Assembly (NCBI RefSeq): GCF_000512895.1
Contig: NZ_CP007033.1
Location: 1,165,001 to 1,229,000 of the forward strand
Direction: 5' to 3'
DNA length: 64,000 bases
Source: Dehalobacter restrictus DSM 9455
GTDB taxonomy: Bacteria > Bacillota > Desulfitobacteriia > Desulfitobacteriales > Syntrophobotulaceae
Below the pieces are notes generated by a model. The model made no database searches, was not told the origin of the DNA, and saw nothing but the letters and a program-made list of their open reading frames with translations. This document shows, in pieces, positions 30,294 through 39,180 of the stretch. How positions within the stretch are numbered: position 1 is the first letter of the stretch; each line of letters starts with the position of its first letter. Position numbers and translations under genes: made by a program.

Positions 30294-31459
30294 AGCTCGC
30301 AGTAAGAATGGGAAGTCTGCAAACATCCATTTTTTCACAATTGGCGTCGTTGAAAGAAGAGCTTAAACGTGAAGGCAAAGCGCTCGTTGATCTAAGTGTA
30401 GGAAGCCCTGATTTGCCTCCGTCTCTGGAGATCAGAAAAATAATTAGTGAGCAGAGCCTCGATGAAAAGGCGTATGGGTATACACTGACCAGAGGAATTC
30501 CGGAGTTCCGGGAAGCTTGCTCATTATGGTATAAAAGAAGATTTAACGTCGATATTGATCCTGCGACGGAAGTGCTTCCGGTCATGGGCTCCCAGGACGG
30601 TCTAACGCATATTTTCTGGGCGTTTATTGATAAAGGCGACGCTGCTTTCATCCCTGATCCTGGTTATCCGATTTATTCAGACGGATTGGCGCTGGTCGAA
30701 GGTGAAAAGGTTGTACTGCCGTTATTGGAAACGAACGATTTTCTGCCGGACCTCAATCGGATCCCCCCCCAGACCGCTGACCGGGCTAAACTGATGGTCC
30801 TTAACTATCCTAATAATCCAACCGCTGCTGTTGCACAGGAGACTTTCTTTAATGAAGTCGTCAGGTTTGCCTCCAAACATGAAATTGTGGTTTGTCATGA
30901 TGCTGCCTATACAGAACTGGCTTTTGACGGCTACAGGCCATCAAGCTTTCTACAGGCCAAAGGAGCAAAGGACGTAGGGGTAGAGTTTCATTCCCTTTCC
31001 AAGTCGTATAATATGGCCGGAGTGAGACTTGGCTTTGTGGTAGGCAATAAAGAAGTCATCAGAGCACTGGAAACTATCAAATCCAATATTGACTATGGGA
31101 GTTTTCAGCCTGTATTGAAGGCCGGAGTTGCTGTCTTAAGCGGCGGTGATCAGACCATCCTCGCCAATCAGCAGACTTATAAAAACAGAAGGGATATCTG
31201 GGTCGACGGATGTGCCAGAGCCGGCTGGAAGATGAACAGGCCCAAAGGATCCATGTTCGTCTGGGCCCCGGTGCCCACGAAGCAGGATTCGTTATCCTTT
31301 GCGTTTGAATTGGCCAGCGAGGCTGGCGTTCTTGTCGTGCCGGGCATTGCCTTTGGCCGGTATGGCGAGGGATATGTCAGGGTTGGGCTGGTTCAGGATG
31401 AGACGAAGCTTCAGGAAGCGGTTCAGCGGGTTGGAACTTTTTTAGCCGGGAAGGATTAA
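30290..31459 (+). CDS. Class I/II PLP-dependent aminotransferase
   Basis: 389-residue fold-type I aminotransferase. Visible motifs are VGSPDLPPS, YGYTLTRGIPEFREA, the PNNPT loop, the PLP-lysine segment HSLSKSYNMAG and the C-terminal Arg of YVRVGLV. It is closest in style to the LL-diaminopimelate, alanine or aspartate aminotransferase group; the amino acid cannot be fixed by eye. It is coupled by ATGA overlap to the PHP gene. If it acts on glyoxylate or pyruvate it could link to the malate cluster downstream, but this is speculation. Confidence 0.9.
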   Translation: MKLAVRMGSLQTSIFSQLASLKEELKREGKALVDLSVGSPDLPPSLEIRKIISEQSLDEKAYGYTLTRGIPEFREACSLWYKRRFNVDIDPATEVLPVMGSQDGLTHIFWAFIDKGDAAFIPDPGYPIYSDGLALVEGEKVVLPLLETNDFLPDLNRIPPQTADRAKLMVLNYPNNPTAAVAQETFFNEVVRFASKHEIVVCHDAAYTELAFDGYRPSSFLQAKGAKDVGVEFHSLSKSYNMAGVRLGFVVGNKEVIRALETIKSNIDYGSFQPVLKAGVAVLSGGDQTILANQQTYKNRRDIWVDGCARAGWKMNRPKGSMFVWAPVPTKQDSLSFAFELASEAGVLVVPGIAFGRYGEGYVRVGLVQDETKLQEAVQRVGTFLAGKD

Positions 31460-31522
31460 AAACAATCTGAAGCGTATAGAATAGCTGTATAAGAATATAA
31501 TTCTGTTCCGGGAGATGAAAGT

Positions 31523-31777
31523 TTGAGCACGAATGAGGAAACCGTCCTGTTGACTCATAGAATTATGGAACTGGAAAAACAGCTTGATAATCTGCGTTTA
31601 AGCAGGAGAGTCCTCATGGACCTGCTTGAGCAGATTGAAAAGGAAAATAAGATCCTTACGCAAAAGCTTGATCAAAAAAGCAGACATCTTCAGAAATACA
31701 AAAAGATAAACCAGCATAAATCGGTTTATTCGCAGGATTTTGAATTATATGAATTTAAGGATTATTTGAAAGAATAA
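31523..31777 (+). CDS. Small coiled-coil protein, unknown
   Basis: 84 residues, nearly all predicted coiled coil (leucine/isoleucine heptads from about 8 to 62), with a basic stretch and a final aromatic/acidic tail (YSQDFELYEFKDYLKE). TTG start behind GGGAG. No membrane segment, so it is not a typical FtsB/FtsL protein. Probably a real gene because of its ribosome site and composition. Function unknown. Confidence 0.6.
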   Translation: MSTNEETVLLTHRIMELEKQLDNLRLSRRVLMDLLEQIEKENKILTQKLDQKSRHLQKYKKINQHKSVYSQDFELYEFKDYLKE

Positions 31778-31909
31778 GCAGTATAAAGTCTTTGCTCGGG
31801 TTAGTCTCCGTAATGGATGGCCACTTTCGGTAAGTTGCATCTGTAGTTTGTGAAAGCTTGTTTTAATCGTACAAGTTGCTTTGGAATTGCTGTACAGGTA
31901 ACTTGGAAA

Positions 31910-32425
31910 CTAGTGCCTGTTATCAGCCGAGTGAAGGATTTCTTCCATAGAATTTTGTGGGGTATGGTGGTTATGGATTAAGCGCTGGATTTCGGGAGAG
32001 AGTCCTGCCCGGGCAGCCAGTCGTTTCCCCCAAGCAGGATGCTGTGTGTAAATCACCAGCGTCTTGCCGAAAACTGATTTGCTTTGGCGAATGATGTTTT
32101 TGATCCGCTCCGGTAAATAATCAAAGACAACAATAAATATTCTCTGCCACAGAAGCAGATGGATCACTGATTTTCCGCAGTCATGGAGAAGCGCACCACT
32201 TAATAGGTTATGGTAAACTTCTTTTCCATAACCATTTTCAATAAGACTGCTCTGTTCCTGGATATCCCGAGCGACATCGAGTGCATGCCTTTGCTCTGTA
32301 AGGGTCTGCTTCAGAAACAGCTGTCTTTCCCGCTCCGACAGTACGGCATTTAGCCAGGAGTATTCATTCTCATTTACAACCGGGTGCAGCGCACTGCGTA
32401 ATTGTTTGATCCGATAGAACATCAT
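31910..32425 (-). CDS. HD-domain phosphohydrolase-like protein
   Basis: 171 residues with HD-domain metal motifs: RHALDVAR (first His), LLHDCGKS (His-Asp), H in YTQHPAWGKRLA, and LIHNHHTP followed by a late Asp in LHSADN. This fits the compact HDc/HDIG-like hydrolases acting on nucleotides or phosphoesters. The gene stands alone on the minus strand. The substrate is not predictable. Confidence 0.82.
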   Translation of the reverse strand: MMFYRIKQLRSALHPVVNENEYSWLNAVLSERERQLFLKQTLTEQRHALDVARDIQEQSSLIENGYGKEVYHNLLSGALLHDCGKSVIHLLLWQRIFIVVFDYLPERIKNIIRQSKSVFGKTLVIYTQHPAWGKRLAARAGLSPEIQRLIHNHHTPQNSMEEILHSADNRH

Positions 32426-32642
32426 TCAGTTCCTTTTTATTTTGACTTTAATCTCATTCTTATTCTATTATACCCTTACGATTTATAATTTCTAGTGTCT
32501 TAATAAGCTTAGGCATAATCATGGATCGTCCTAGATAGCTTTCTTTATTAAGTAAATTCTATTGTTATCATTTGTACATTAGGTTATGCTATTTTGTATT
32601 ACATTACACATTTTGCAGAGGAAGTCACACCGGGGGGATACG

Positions 32643-33296
32643 ATGCGCCATAAATTTGAAGCCCAGCTTCAGGAGCTGAAGAAAAAAATAGTAGAGATGA
32701 GCGTGTTAGTTGAGAAGGCGCTAGAACAGGCCATGGAAAGCTTGAAGAACAGGGATATGGCTCTGGCGGAAAAGGTCATCCGTGATGACGGCCAGATCAA
32801 TGATTCTGAGCAGGATATCGAGCTGCTCTGTACCCACCTTGTTGCAACCCAGCAGCCGTTTGCCTCGGATCTCCGCAATATTGTTGCAAGCTATAAAATC
32901 ATTTCCTCTCTGGAAAGAATGGGCGATCTCTCTGTCGATATTGCCAAAGTATCCTTGCGGATCGGACCAGATCCACTGATCAAGCCGTTGATTGACATGC
33001 CGAAAATGGCTGAGATAGCAGTCCAAATGATGCGTACGGCCGTCCAGGCTTTTATCTGTGAAGATGTTGAACTTGCACGGTCTCTGGCTGAGACCGACCA
33101 CAAAGTGGATCATTACTATAAACTGATTTTTAACGAACTGAATGAGATGATGGCGAAAGACTCGGCAATATCAGGCCAGGCGGTCTACCTGCTTCTAGCG
33201 ACCCGCTATATCGAAAGAATCGGCGATTACTGTACAAATATCGGGGAAGAAGTTATTTATATGCAATTAGGCGTTAGGGAAAATTTAAACAAATAG
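32643..33296 (+). CDS. phoU: PhoU-like phosphate signalling regulator
   Basis: 217 residues, two PhoU three-helix repeats with the metal-binding pattern E/D-x-x-x-D (RDDGQINDSEQDIE in repeat 1; AETDHKVDHYYKLI in repeat 2) and the RYIERIGDYCTNIGE ending. PhoU damps Pho signalling and gates the Pst phosphate importer. ATG at 32643 has a GGGGGG site five bases ahead; the 19-codon upstream extension is rejected. No pst genes are adjacent, so the partner transporter must be elsewhere. Confidence 0.94.
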   Translation: MRHKFEAQLQELKKKIVEMSVLVEKALEQAMESLKNRDMALAEKVIRDDGQINDSEQDIELLCTHLVATQQPFASDLRNIVASYKIISSLERMGDLSVDIAKVSLRIGPDPLIKPLIDMPKMAEIAVQMMRTAVQAFICEDVELARSLAETDHKVDHYYKLIFNELNEMMAKDSAISGQAVYLLLATRYIERIGDYCTNIGEEVIYMQLGVRENLNK

Positions 33297-33345
33297 ACAG
33301 AAATATACATGGAATTCTATATTCTATTTTGACCATCTGCTAAAG

Positions 33346-33375
33346 AACCCGGGCGTTGCCGGGTTAATTTTTTTT
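33346..33375 (+). terminator. Terminator after phoU
   Basis: AACCCGG / CCGGGTT stem with a 6-nt GC-rich loop, followed by AATTTTTTTT. Confidence 0.88.
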
Positions 33376-33464
33376 ATAATTTTATGATTGGAAAGATACC
33401 TTGTCATTTCCTGCCTTTATCAAGCGTAATAATAAAAAAACAGCTTGTAAAGGGAGGATTTGAC

Positions 33465-34688
33465 TTGAACATAAAATGGAAGGAATTATGGGATGCTAAT
33501 CCGGACATTTTCAGTGTATCCGGATGGGAAGAATGTCCAGAAGAAGTCAGGAAAGGTTGGCATCTGCCTTCCCAATTTGATTATTTCAGTGCCGGGGATA
33601 TCAGCTTCAGAGTTGGAATCATCGCTGCGCAGGGAGTCTACCGGGAGGAAGACTTTCTTTTGGGCGGGATTCTGTGGGGAAGGCATCTAGGAAATGGCAG
33701 CAGGACTTTGATTTATTATGTGGCAAAAGAATTTTCTCCTGTATTTTTAGGTGCGGTTTCTCAAATAGGAGGCATGCTGTTTGCCAGGACGGTATTTTGG
33801 CGGGAAAAATTAACCCCAAATTTATATGTCCTGGCAGAAAAAGATTACGATAAAGGCTTTTTTCGGTTGGATACAGGAGAGTTGCACCCCGGTTGGGAAC
33901 ACTGGCAAAGAGAATTAAATCCGGTGGCCTGGAATCACCTGACGGTGATCAACCGCTATTTTCAAAGCCTGGCCAAGAGAAGAGTCCGGGCAGTATCCGA
34001 AAAGAATAAAATCACCTATTGCTGGGGAAATATTCAAATTGCCGAGTTTAAAAAGAAAGGGAACAAGTTTGAACTGTCTACTAAAGTAAAATGGACCAGG
34101 AATAAAAATATTGCTTCCAAATTTCTAAAGTTGGGGTGGGTCGATTTCTCCGGAAATCTTAATGATGAATTTTGCAGAGCCATTAATGGGATACTGGAAC
34201 TGCTGGAGAATATGGAGATCAATGGCAGCCTTGATTCCAGGGAATTATTAGATCTTAAGATCATCTATGACAGGGAATTTATCCCCCAATATTTTGGAAA
34301 GTACCTGGAGGTTCCCTGGTATCCAAAAGACTTCAGTGATTTGATTGAAAGCCGGCAACTGTATTTTTTCCAACGGGATCAATCTATTAGGATGATTAAA
34401 CCTGTTTTGGAGAAACCATCGCTAAAAGTTGTACAAACGTTGCTGGCATTTTCAGCTTTTGAAAACTATACGAAGCATCACCAAGGTTTCCCGGGATATC
34501 CGCAACTGGAGTGGAACCACAAAATATTCCTTTTTTGCGAAGCCGATTACATGGAAGAATTGCGTCTGTGCCAATCCTGGCTGAAGCAGCCCGACAACTA
34601 TCCATTGATCATTATGCCCAAAGAATGGCGGACGGAGGGCTTTAAAGGAGTAAAAGATAACTTCATTGCATTCGGCATCGATGCATAG
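33465..34688 (+). CDS. Hypothetical protein, 407 residues
   Basis: I do not recognise this protein. TTG at 33465 is chosen as the start because GGGAGG lies seven bases upstream; the frame stays open to 33384. It is soluble-looking, rich in Trp, Phe and Tyr, with no signal peptide, Walker motif, Cys cluster or HTH that I can see. Repeated W/F-rich segments (GWEECPEEVRKGWH, HPGWEHWQRELNPVAW) and a final alpha/beta-like portion suggest several domains. It ends 48 bases before thpR and may be cotranscribed. Codon use looks like its neighbours. Confidence 0.75.
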   Translation: MNIKWKELWDANPDIFSVSGWEECPEEVRKGWHLPSQFDYFSAGDISFRVGIIAAQGVYREEDFLLGGILWGRHLGNGSRTLIYYVAKEFSPVFLGAVSQIGGMLFARTVFWREKLTPNLYVLAEKDYDKGFFRLDTGELHPGWEHWQRELNPVAWNHLTVINRYFQSLAKRRVRAVSEKNKITYCWGNIQIAEFKKKGNKFELSTKVKWTRNKNIASKFLKLGWVDFSGNLNDEFCRAINGILELLENMEINGSLDSRELLDLKIIYDREFIPQYFGKYLEVPWYPKDFSDLIESRQLYFFQRDQSIRMIKPVLEKPSLKVVQTLLAFSAFENYTKHHQGFPGYPQLEWNHKIFLFCEADYMEELRLCQSWLKQPDNYPLIIMPKEWRTEGFKGVKDNFIAFGIDA

Positions 34689-34736
34689 TAAGATTGTGGT
34701 AAGGAAAAAATGCCACATACGATGGAGCCGTGCTGC

Positions 34737-35276
34737 ATGCGATTATTTATCAGCCTGAATTTTAGTGAACACAGTCTTGACCAATTCGAAAAATGGCAGG
34801 ATGAACTTAAGGTTAAAGGTCTCCGCGGCTATTGGCGCAGACGTGATAACTTGCACCTGACGCTGCGTTTTTTAGAAGAAGTGGAAGAAAAGGATCTTGA
34901 TGCTTTGCAACAGACCCTGACGGGTGTTTCGGGACGTATCGGTGAATTTGCGGTTGCTTTTGATTCCCTTGGTGTCTTCCCGAATATCATACAGCCTCGG
35001 ATACTATGGGCCGGGATAAGAAAAGAACCGAAGCTGATTCAGCTGCAAAAGCAGATCCAGCACGCGACGAGCCAATTTGGAGCACCGCCTGATACCAGGC
35101 CTTTTAAACCTCATCTTACTTTAGCGAGCGGCGGCATCAAGGGTATCGACCAAAATATCCTAAATTGGGGCAGTACGCTTGATCTTAAAGAGACTGCCGT
35201 CCATTATGCTTTAATGCAAAGCAAAGTGGAGAAAGGCATTCGGCAATACCTGACAGTTGCCCGGTACCGGATCTGA
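34737..35276 (+). CDS. thpR: RNA 2',3'-cyclic phosphodiesterase (ThpR/LigT)
   Basis: 2H phosphoesterase of about 179 residues that opens 2',3'-cyclic phosphate ends on RNA. Both catalytic H-x-T motifs are present: NLHLTLRFL and KPHLTLA. The core begins MRLFISLNF, the usual family start, so ATG 34737 (GGAG nine bases ahead) is used. ATG 34710 behind AAGGA would add nine residues and cannot be excluded. Confidence 0.93.
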   Translation: MRLFISLNFSEHSLDQFEKWQDELKVKGLRGYWRRRDNLHLTLRFLEEVEEKDLDALQQTLTGVSGRIGEFAVAFDSLGVFPNIIQPRILWAGIRKEPKLIQLQKQIQHATSQFGAPPDTRPFKPHLTLASGGIKGIDQNILNWGSTLDLKETAVHYALMQSKVEKGIRQYLTVARYRI

Positions 35277-35322
35277 TCATTCCATCATTTGTCGGGAAAC
35301 ATGGACAGATAAAGGAGAAAAG

Positions 35323-35781
35323 ATGGTAACCTATAGACATGCAAAGCTAAGCGATGTGGAAGATATTATTAGCCTGATCAATTATTATGCAGAACAGGGA
35401 CTCATGCTGCCCAGAACCCGAAGTGCGCTGTATGAAGGAATCAGGGAGGTCATTGTAGCGGTAGAGGATGACCGGATCGTCGGAACCGGCGCTTTACATA
35501 TTACCTGGGACGATCTCGCTGAGATCAGGGCACTGGCGGTTGAGGAAAGCTACAGAGGGAAGGGGTTAGGCCGCAAGATTGTTGAGCTACTTTTGGAAGA
35601 GGCCAAGGAGCTCCATTGCCCCAAGGTATTTACCCTGACGTATCAGGTAGATTTCTTCAAACATATGGGATTCGAAATCACCGAAAAGGATTCAATGCCC
35701 CATAAGGTCTGGAAAGAATGCATCAATTGTGTTAAGTTTCCTAATTGTGATGAAAATGCCTTGATTCTTTACTTAAAATAG
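35323..35781 (+). CDS. argA: GNAT acetyltransferase, short N-acetylglutamate synthase (ArgA) type
   Basis: 152-residue GNAT enzyme. The acetyl-CoA loop is EESYRGKGLGRKIVE (Q/R-x-x-G-x-G/A form). The stretch LPRTRSALYEGIREVIVA and the Cys-rich ending CINCVKFPNCDE are characteristic of the stand-alone short ArgA proteins that make N-acetylglutamate for arginine synthesis in some Clostridia. ATG at 35323 follows AAAGGAGA. It could instead acetylate another amine; the symbol is tentative. It lies nine bases before rnhA. Confidence 0.8.
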   Translation: MVTYRHAKLSDVEDIISLINYYAEQGLMLPRTRSALYEGIREVIVAVEDDRIVGTGALHITWDDLAEIRALAVEESYRGKGLGRKIVELLLEEAKELHCPKVFTLTYQVDFFKHMGFEITEKDSMPHKVWKECINCVKFPNCDENALILYLK

Positions 35782-35789
35782 GGGGTTCA

Positions 35790-36236
35790 ATGACTGTAAA
35801 AAGTGTAAAAATTTATACGGACGGAGCCTGTTCAGGCAATCCCGGGCCGGGAGGTTGGGCGGCAATCCTGAAGTATGGTGAACATGAAAGAGAGATCAGC
35901 GGCTTTGAGGGCAATACAACCAATCAGCGCATGGAGCTGACAGCGGCAGTCCAAGGACTTGCTGCCCTGAAAGAAAGCTGCAGTGTCCAGGTCCACAGTG
36001 ACAGTGCCTATTTAATTAATGCATTTGAACAAAACTGGCTTTCTCGCTGGCAAAAGAATGGCTGGCAGAGTTCGCAAAAGAAACCGGTTGAGAACCGTGA
36101 TCTCTGGGTATCGCTTGTGGAACTCACGGCAAAGCATGACGTTGTCTGGGTTAAAGTCAAAGGTCATTCCGGACATCCCGAGAACGAACGATGTGACGAA
36201 CTTGCCCGCAAAGCGATTGCCGAAGCTTTGGCCTAA
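35790..36236 (+). CDS. rnhA: Ribonuclease HI
   Basis: 148-residue RNase HI that cuts RNA in RNA-DNA hybrids. The four acidic catalytic residues are readable: D in IYTDGACSGNPGPGGW, E in NQRMELTA, D in VHSDSAYLI, and D in ENERCDELA. The basic handle (LSRWQKNGWQ) for hybrid binding is present, as in the E. coli type. ATG follows GGGGG. Confidence 0.97.
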   Translation: MTVKSVKIYTDGACSGNPGPGGWAAILKYGEHEREISGFEGNTTNQRMELTAAVQGLAALKESCSVQVHSDSAYLINAFEQNWLSRWQKNGWQSSQKKPVENRDLWVSLVELTAKHDVVWVKVKGHSGHPENERCDELARKAIAEALA

Positions 36237-36378
36237 ATCAAGTTCTAAAAGATTGGTTTTTCCCTAATAAATCATGCAATTCGGCTTATTTAGTCTTGTT
36301 TTTGCAAATAATTTCGTTATAATAATTCATAAGGCAAGTTAATAGCGATACATAAGATTACTTTAATAATGAACAAAA

Positions 36379-36413
36379 ATTAAAGGAATAACCATATATT
36401 CCTTTAATTTTTT
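36379..36413 (+). terminator. Terminator after rnhA
   Basis: ATTAAAGGAAT / ATTCCTTTAAT, 11-bp perfect stem followed by six T. It separates the housekeeping block from the malate cluster. Confidence 0.9.
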
Positions 36414-36475
36414 GAGTTTTCTTTCAGTATATACAAGGTACTAGAATCAATATGACGATATGGAAGGGATTATGG

Positions 36476-37750
36476 ATGGCAAAATTTCTAGAGTATCAAG
36501 GTAAGGAATGGCTTGCCAAGGCGGGAATACCCGTACCGAAGGGCAGGTCGGCATCTTCTCCGGAAGAAGCACAGCAAGCGGCAGAATGGATTGGCAAGTC
36601 CGTAGCTGTCAAAGGTCAGGTCCAGGCAGGAGGACGAGGAAAAGCCGGGATTGTAAAACTGGTCGAAACTCCGTCCGAAGCTTCGGCGGCAGCTGCTGAA
36701 ATACTGGTAAAGACAGTCAAAGGACTCCCTGTCAGACAGGTTTTAATTGAGGAGAAACTGGCGATCAAAAAAGAATACTATTGTTCATTTGTCATTAACA
36801 ATGCGAGAGACGCCCGCTGCCCGATGCTGATGTTCAGCTCAGAAGGCGGCATGGATATTGAAAGTGTTCCTGAAGAACTTATTTTTAAGATGAATATTGA
36901 CCCTATTTTTGGTCTGCAGATTTACGATGCGATCGATTTTTGTGTCCGAGCTGGCATTCCAAATAAAGAATTGAGTAAGTTTGCTTCTTTCCTGACGAAG
37001 CTGTCCCAAGTCTACAAAAAGTATGACTGCCAGACACTGGAGATCAATCCGTTTGTCATGACGGAGGATGGAAGCCTGATTTGCGCAGACTGCAAAATGG
37101 AGATTGATAACAGTTCTGTGGGCCGACATCCGGAATTCGGCATTAAAATTGCCCGCGATTTGCCTGGTGAAGTCACCGAACTCGATATGATCGGCTGGAG
37201 CATTGAAGAAACAGATGCCCGTGGAACCGGCTTTCTGATGAATATGGGTTATGACGAAGTAAGCCCCGGCTATATTGGCTATCATCCGATCGGCGGCGGT
37301 TCGGCGATGATGGGACTTGATGCGCTGAATCAGGTAGGACTCAAACCTGCCAACTATGCCGACACGAGCGGCAATCCTGTTGGATCCAAAATCTATCGCG
37401 TTGCCAAGAGCGTACTGTCGCAGCCCAATATTGACGGTTATCTTCTTGGTGGTTTTATGATGGCGAATCAGGAGCAATGGCACCATGCCAATGCGATTGT
37501 CAAAGTACTGTGGGAAGAGCTTCCGAAGAAGCCCGGCCTGCCTTGCGTTCTGTTACTCTGCGGCAACCGCGAGGATGAATCCATGGAGATTCTGCGCAAG
37601 GGTCTGGCAGAGCTTATGACTTCGGACGGAATTGGCAAAAGAATTGAAATATACGGAAAAGAGCATGTCACGGATACGAAGTTTATCGGTCAAAGACTTC
37701 TGGCTCTGGCCAAAGAATACAGAGCGGAAAAAGATGCTCAGGGAAAGTAG
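36476..37750 (+). CDS. ADP-forming acyl-CoA synthetase beta subunit (SucC/MtkA-like)
   Basis: 424-residue ATP-grasp protein resembling succinyl-CoA synthetase beta and malate-CoA ligase MtkA. The N-terminal ATP-grasp region has VKGQVQAGGRGKAGIVKL. Metal-binding Glu/Asn lie in QTLEINPFV, and the C-terminal flavodoxin-like half has GGGSAMMGLDAL and PANYADTSGNPVG. ATG at 36476 follows GGAAGGG; an upstream ATG at 36452 is rejected. The alpha subunit is encoded at 38156, after a small Fe-S-type gene. The neighbouring malyl-CoA-lyase-like gene makes malate (or citramalate) a more likely substrate than succinate. This substrate call is inference. Confidence 0.85.
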   Translation: MAKFLEYQGKEWLAKAGIPVPKGRSASSPEEAQQAAEWIGKSVAVKGQVQAGGRGKAGIVKLVETPSEASAAAAEILVKTVKGLPVRQVLIEEKLAIKKEYYCSFVINNARDARCPMLMFSSEGGMDIESVPEELIFKMNIDPIFGLQIYDAIDFCVRAGIPNKELSKFASFLTKLSQVYKKYDCQTLEINPFVMTEDGSLICADCKMEIDNSSVGRHPEFGIKIARDLPGEVTELDMIGWSIEETDARGTGFLMNMGYDEVSPGYIGYHPIGGGSAMMGLDALNQVGLKPANYADTSGNPVGSKIYRVAKSVLSQPNIDGYLLGGFMMANQEQWHHANAIVKVLWEELPKKPGLPCVLLLCGNREDESMEILRKGLAELMTSDGIGKRIEIYGKEHVTDTKFIGQRLLALAKEYRAEKDAQGK

Positions 37751-37759
37751 GAAAATGCC

Positions 37760-38050
37760 ATGCTGGAAATCAAAGAAAAAAGTATTACCATAGGCATCGA
37801 TACCAACAAGTGTGACACATGTGAAACCAAAGCGTGCGCAGCAGCTTGTAAAAAATATGCCAGAGGGTTACTTCAAATTGTTGACGGGAAACCATCCGTC
37901 GAGCATCTGAGCGCAGAGGAAGTTCTCCGGCTTGGAACAGAATGTCTGGCTTGTGAGATCGCCTGCAAGTTCGAAGGGAATAAGGCTTTGACCATCAATA
38001 TTCCGATTGCGGGTCTTGATGTCTATCTAACCAAACGCGGTTTACAATAG
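37760..38050 (+). CDS. Small cysteine-rich ferredoxin-like protein
   Basis: 96 residues with two Cys groups: CDTCETKACAAAC (C-x2-C-x4-C-x3-C) and CLACEIAC (C-x2-C-x3-C). This suggests one or two Fe-S clusters in an unusual ferredoxin-like arrangement that does not match the classic C-x2-C-x2-C-x3-C-P pattern. The gene starts nine bases after the beta-subunit stop and precedes the alpha subunit, so it is very probably translated with them. Possible jobs are an electron carrier, a regulatory or structural subunit of the synthetase, or a redox sensor. None is proven. Confidence 0.75.
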   Translation: MLEIKEKSITIGIDTNKCDTCETKACAAACKKYARGLLQIVDGKPSVEHLSAEEVLRLGTECLACEIACKFEGNKALTINIPIAGLDVYLTKRGLQ

Positions 38051-38059
38051 TTCATTTGC

Positions 38060-38130
38060 ATATCAGAAAGTATAAATTACTTTCTGATATATCTAAGTGC
38101 AGCTAAGGCTGTCACCAGCCAATTTTCTTT
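38060..38130. repeat. Dispersed TATCAGAAAG hairpin repeat, copy 3
   Basis: TATCAGAAAGTA, 5 nt, TTACTTTCTGATA, then CTAAGTGCAGCTAAGGCTGTC, then ACCAGCCAATTTTCTTTT. It sits inside the operon between the Fe-S gene and the alpha-subunit gene, so it would be transcribed as a hairpin. Confidence 0.75.
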
Positions 38131-38155
38131 TACAAAATTAAAATGAGGGATAAGA

Positions 38156-39052
38156 ATGGGTATTTTAATCAGTGACCGGTCTAAAGTCATTATCCAGGGA
38201 ATTACCGGCCGTGAAGGATCTGTAAGAACCAAATACATGAAAGAATATGGCACCAAAGTCATCGGCGGAACCAGCCCAGGGAAAAAAGGGGACGAGGTTC
38301 ATGGCATCCCCGTCTATAATACGGTTAAGGAAATTGCCAAAGAACACGATGAAATTGACTTTAGCGTCATCTTTGTGCCGGGCAGTGTTCTGAAAACCGC
38401 TGTTTTTGAAGCTGCCGACGCGGGTGTCAAAAATGTTATTCCGTGCGTTGAAGGAACACCCATCCATGATATTATGGAAATGGTCGCTTATTGCAAGTTG
38501 AGAGGAACCCGCTTAATCGGCCCCGGATCCATTGGCATTCTGACACCGGGAGAAGCAGTTGTTGGCTGGCTTGGTGGCAATGTCGAGTGGGCTAACAAGT
38601 TCTTTAAGAAAGGTAATATCGGTGTCTTTTCGCGCAGTGGCGGACAATCAGGGACCATTCCTTGGGTATTAAGAGAAGGTGGTTTCGGCGTAAGTACGGT
38701 TGTGCATACCGGAACCGAGCCTATACTTGGAACATCTATGGCTGATTTGCTGCCCTTATTCGAAGCAGATCCTGAAACAAAAGGTGTAGCCGTCTATGCT
38801 GAGATCGGCAGCTCTCAGGAAGAGGAATGTGCCGATGTTATTGCGGAAGGCAAATTCACAAAACCTTTCGTAATCTACGTAGCCGGAGCCTGGGCTCCCG
38901 AAGGCCAACGTTTTTCCCATGCTTCCAATATTGTCGAACGCGGCCGCGGGTCAGCGAAGAGTAAAATTGAAGCTGTCCTTAAAGCGGGCGGTTTTATCGC
39001 TGAAACGCCAATAGATATCCCCATTATTTTGAAGGATAAAATTAAGGAATAA
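38156..39052 (+). CDS. ADP-forming acyl-CoA synthetase alpha subunit (SucD/MtkB-like)
   Basis: 298 residues with a CoA-binding Rossmann domain (VIIQGITGREGSVRTKYM) and a ligase domain. The phosphorylated active-site His is expected in RFSHASNIVERGRGSAKS, close to the GHAGAI-type site of SucD but with Ser-Ala changes around the His. It pairs with the beta subunit at 36476 to make an acyl-CoA from a dicarboxylate, CoA and ATP. GAGGG precedes the ATG. Confidence 0.87.
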   Translation: MGILISDRSKVIIQGITGREGSVRTKYMKEYGTKVIGGTSPGKKGDEVHGIPVYNTVKEIAKEHDEIDFSVIFVPGSVLKTAVFEAADAGVKNVIPCVEGTPIHDIMEMVAYCKLRGTRLIGPGSIGILTPGEAVVGWLGGNVEWANKFFKKGNIGVFSRSGGQSGTIPWVLREGGFGVSTVVHTGTEPILGTSMADLLPLFEADPETKGVAVYAEIGSSQEEECADVIAEGKFTKPFVIYVAGAWAPEGQRFSHASNIVERGRGSAKSKIEAVLKAGGFIAETPIDIPIILKDKIKE

Positions 39053-39180
39053 TGATTGATTCTTGGTATCGTCCGGTCAGACGAAAATTCCCTCAGTGAT
39101 TTAATGCATTTTAGAGTTGACAAAGTACTTAGCATTGTTACCCAAAAATCTTAAAGGTAAAAATAGGAGGCATATTCAAA

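Noticed and set aside
28468-31459. Dipeptidase, PHP and aminotransferase genes as a dedicated peptide or nucleotide salvage operon
   Set aside because: They are close together, but their reactions do not form a clear pathway; the ordering alone does not support a named system.
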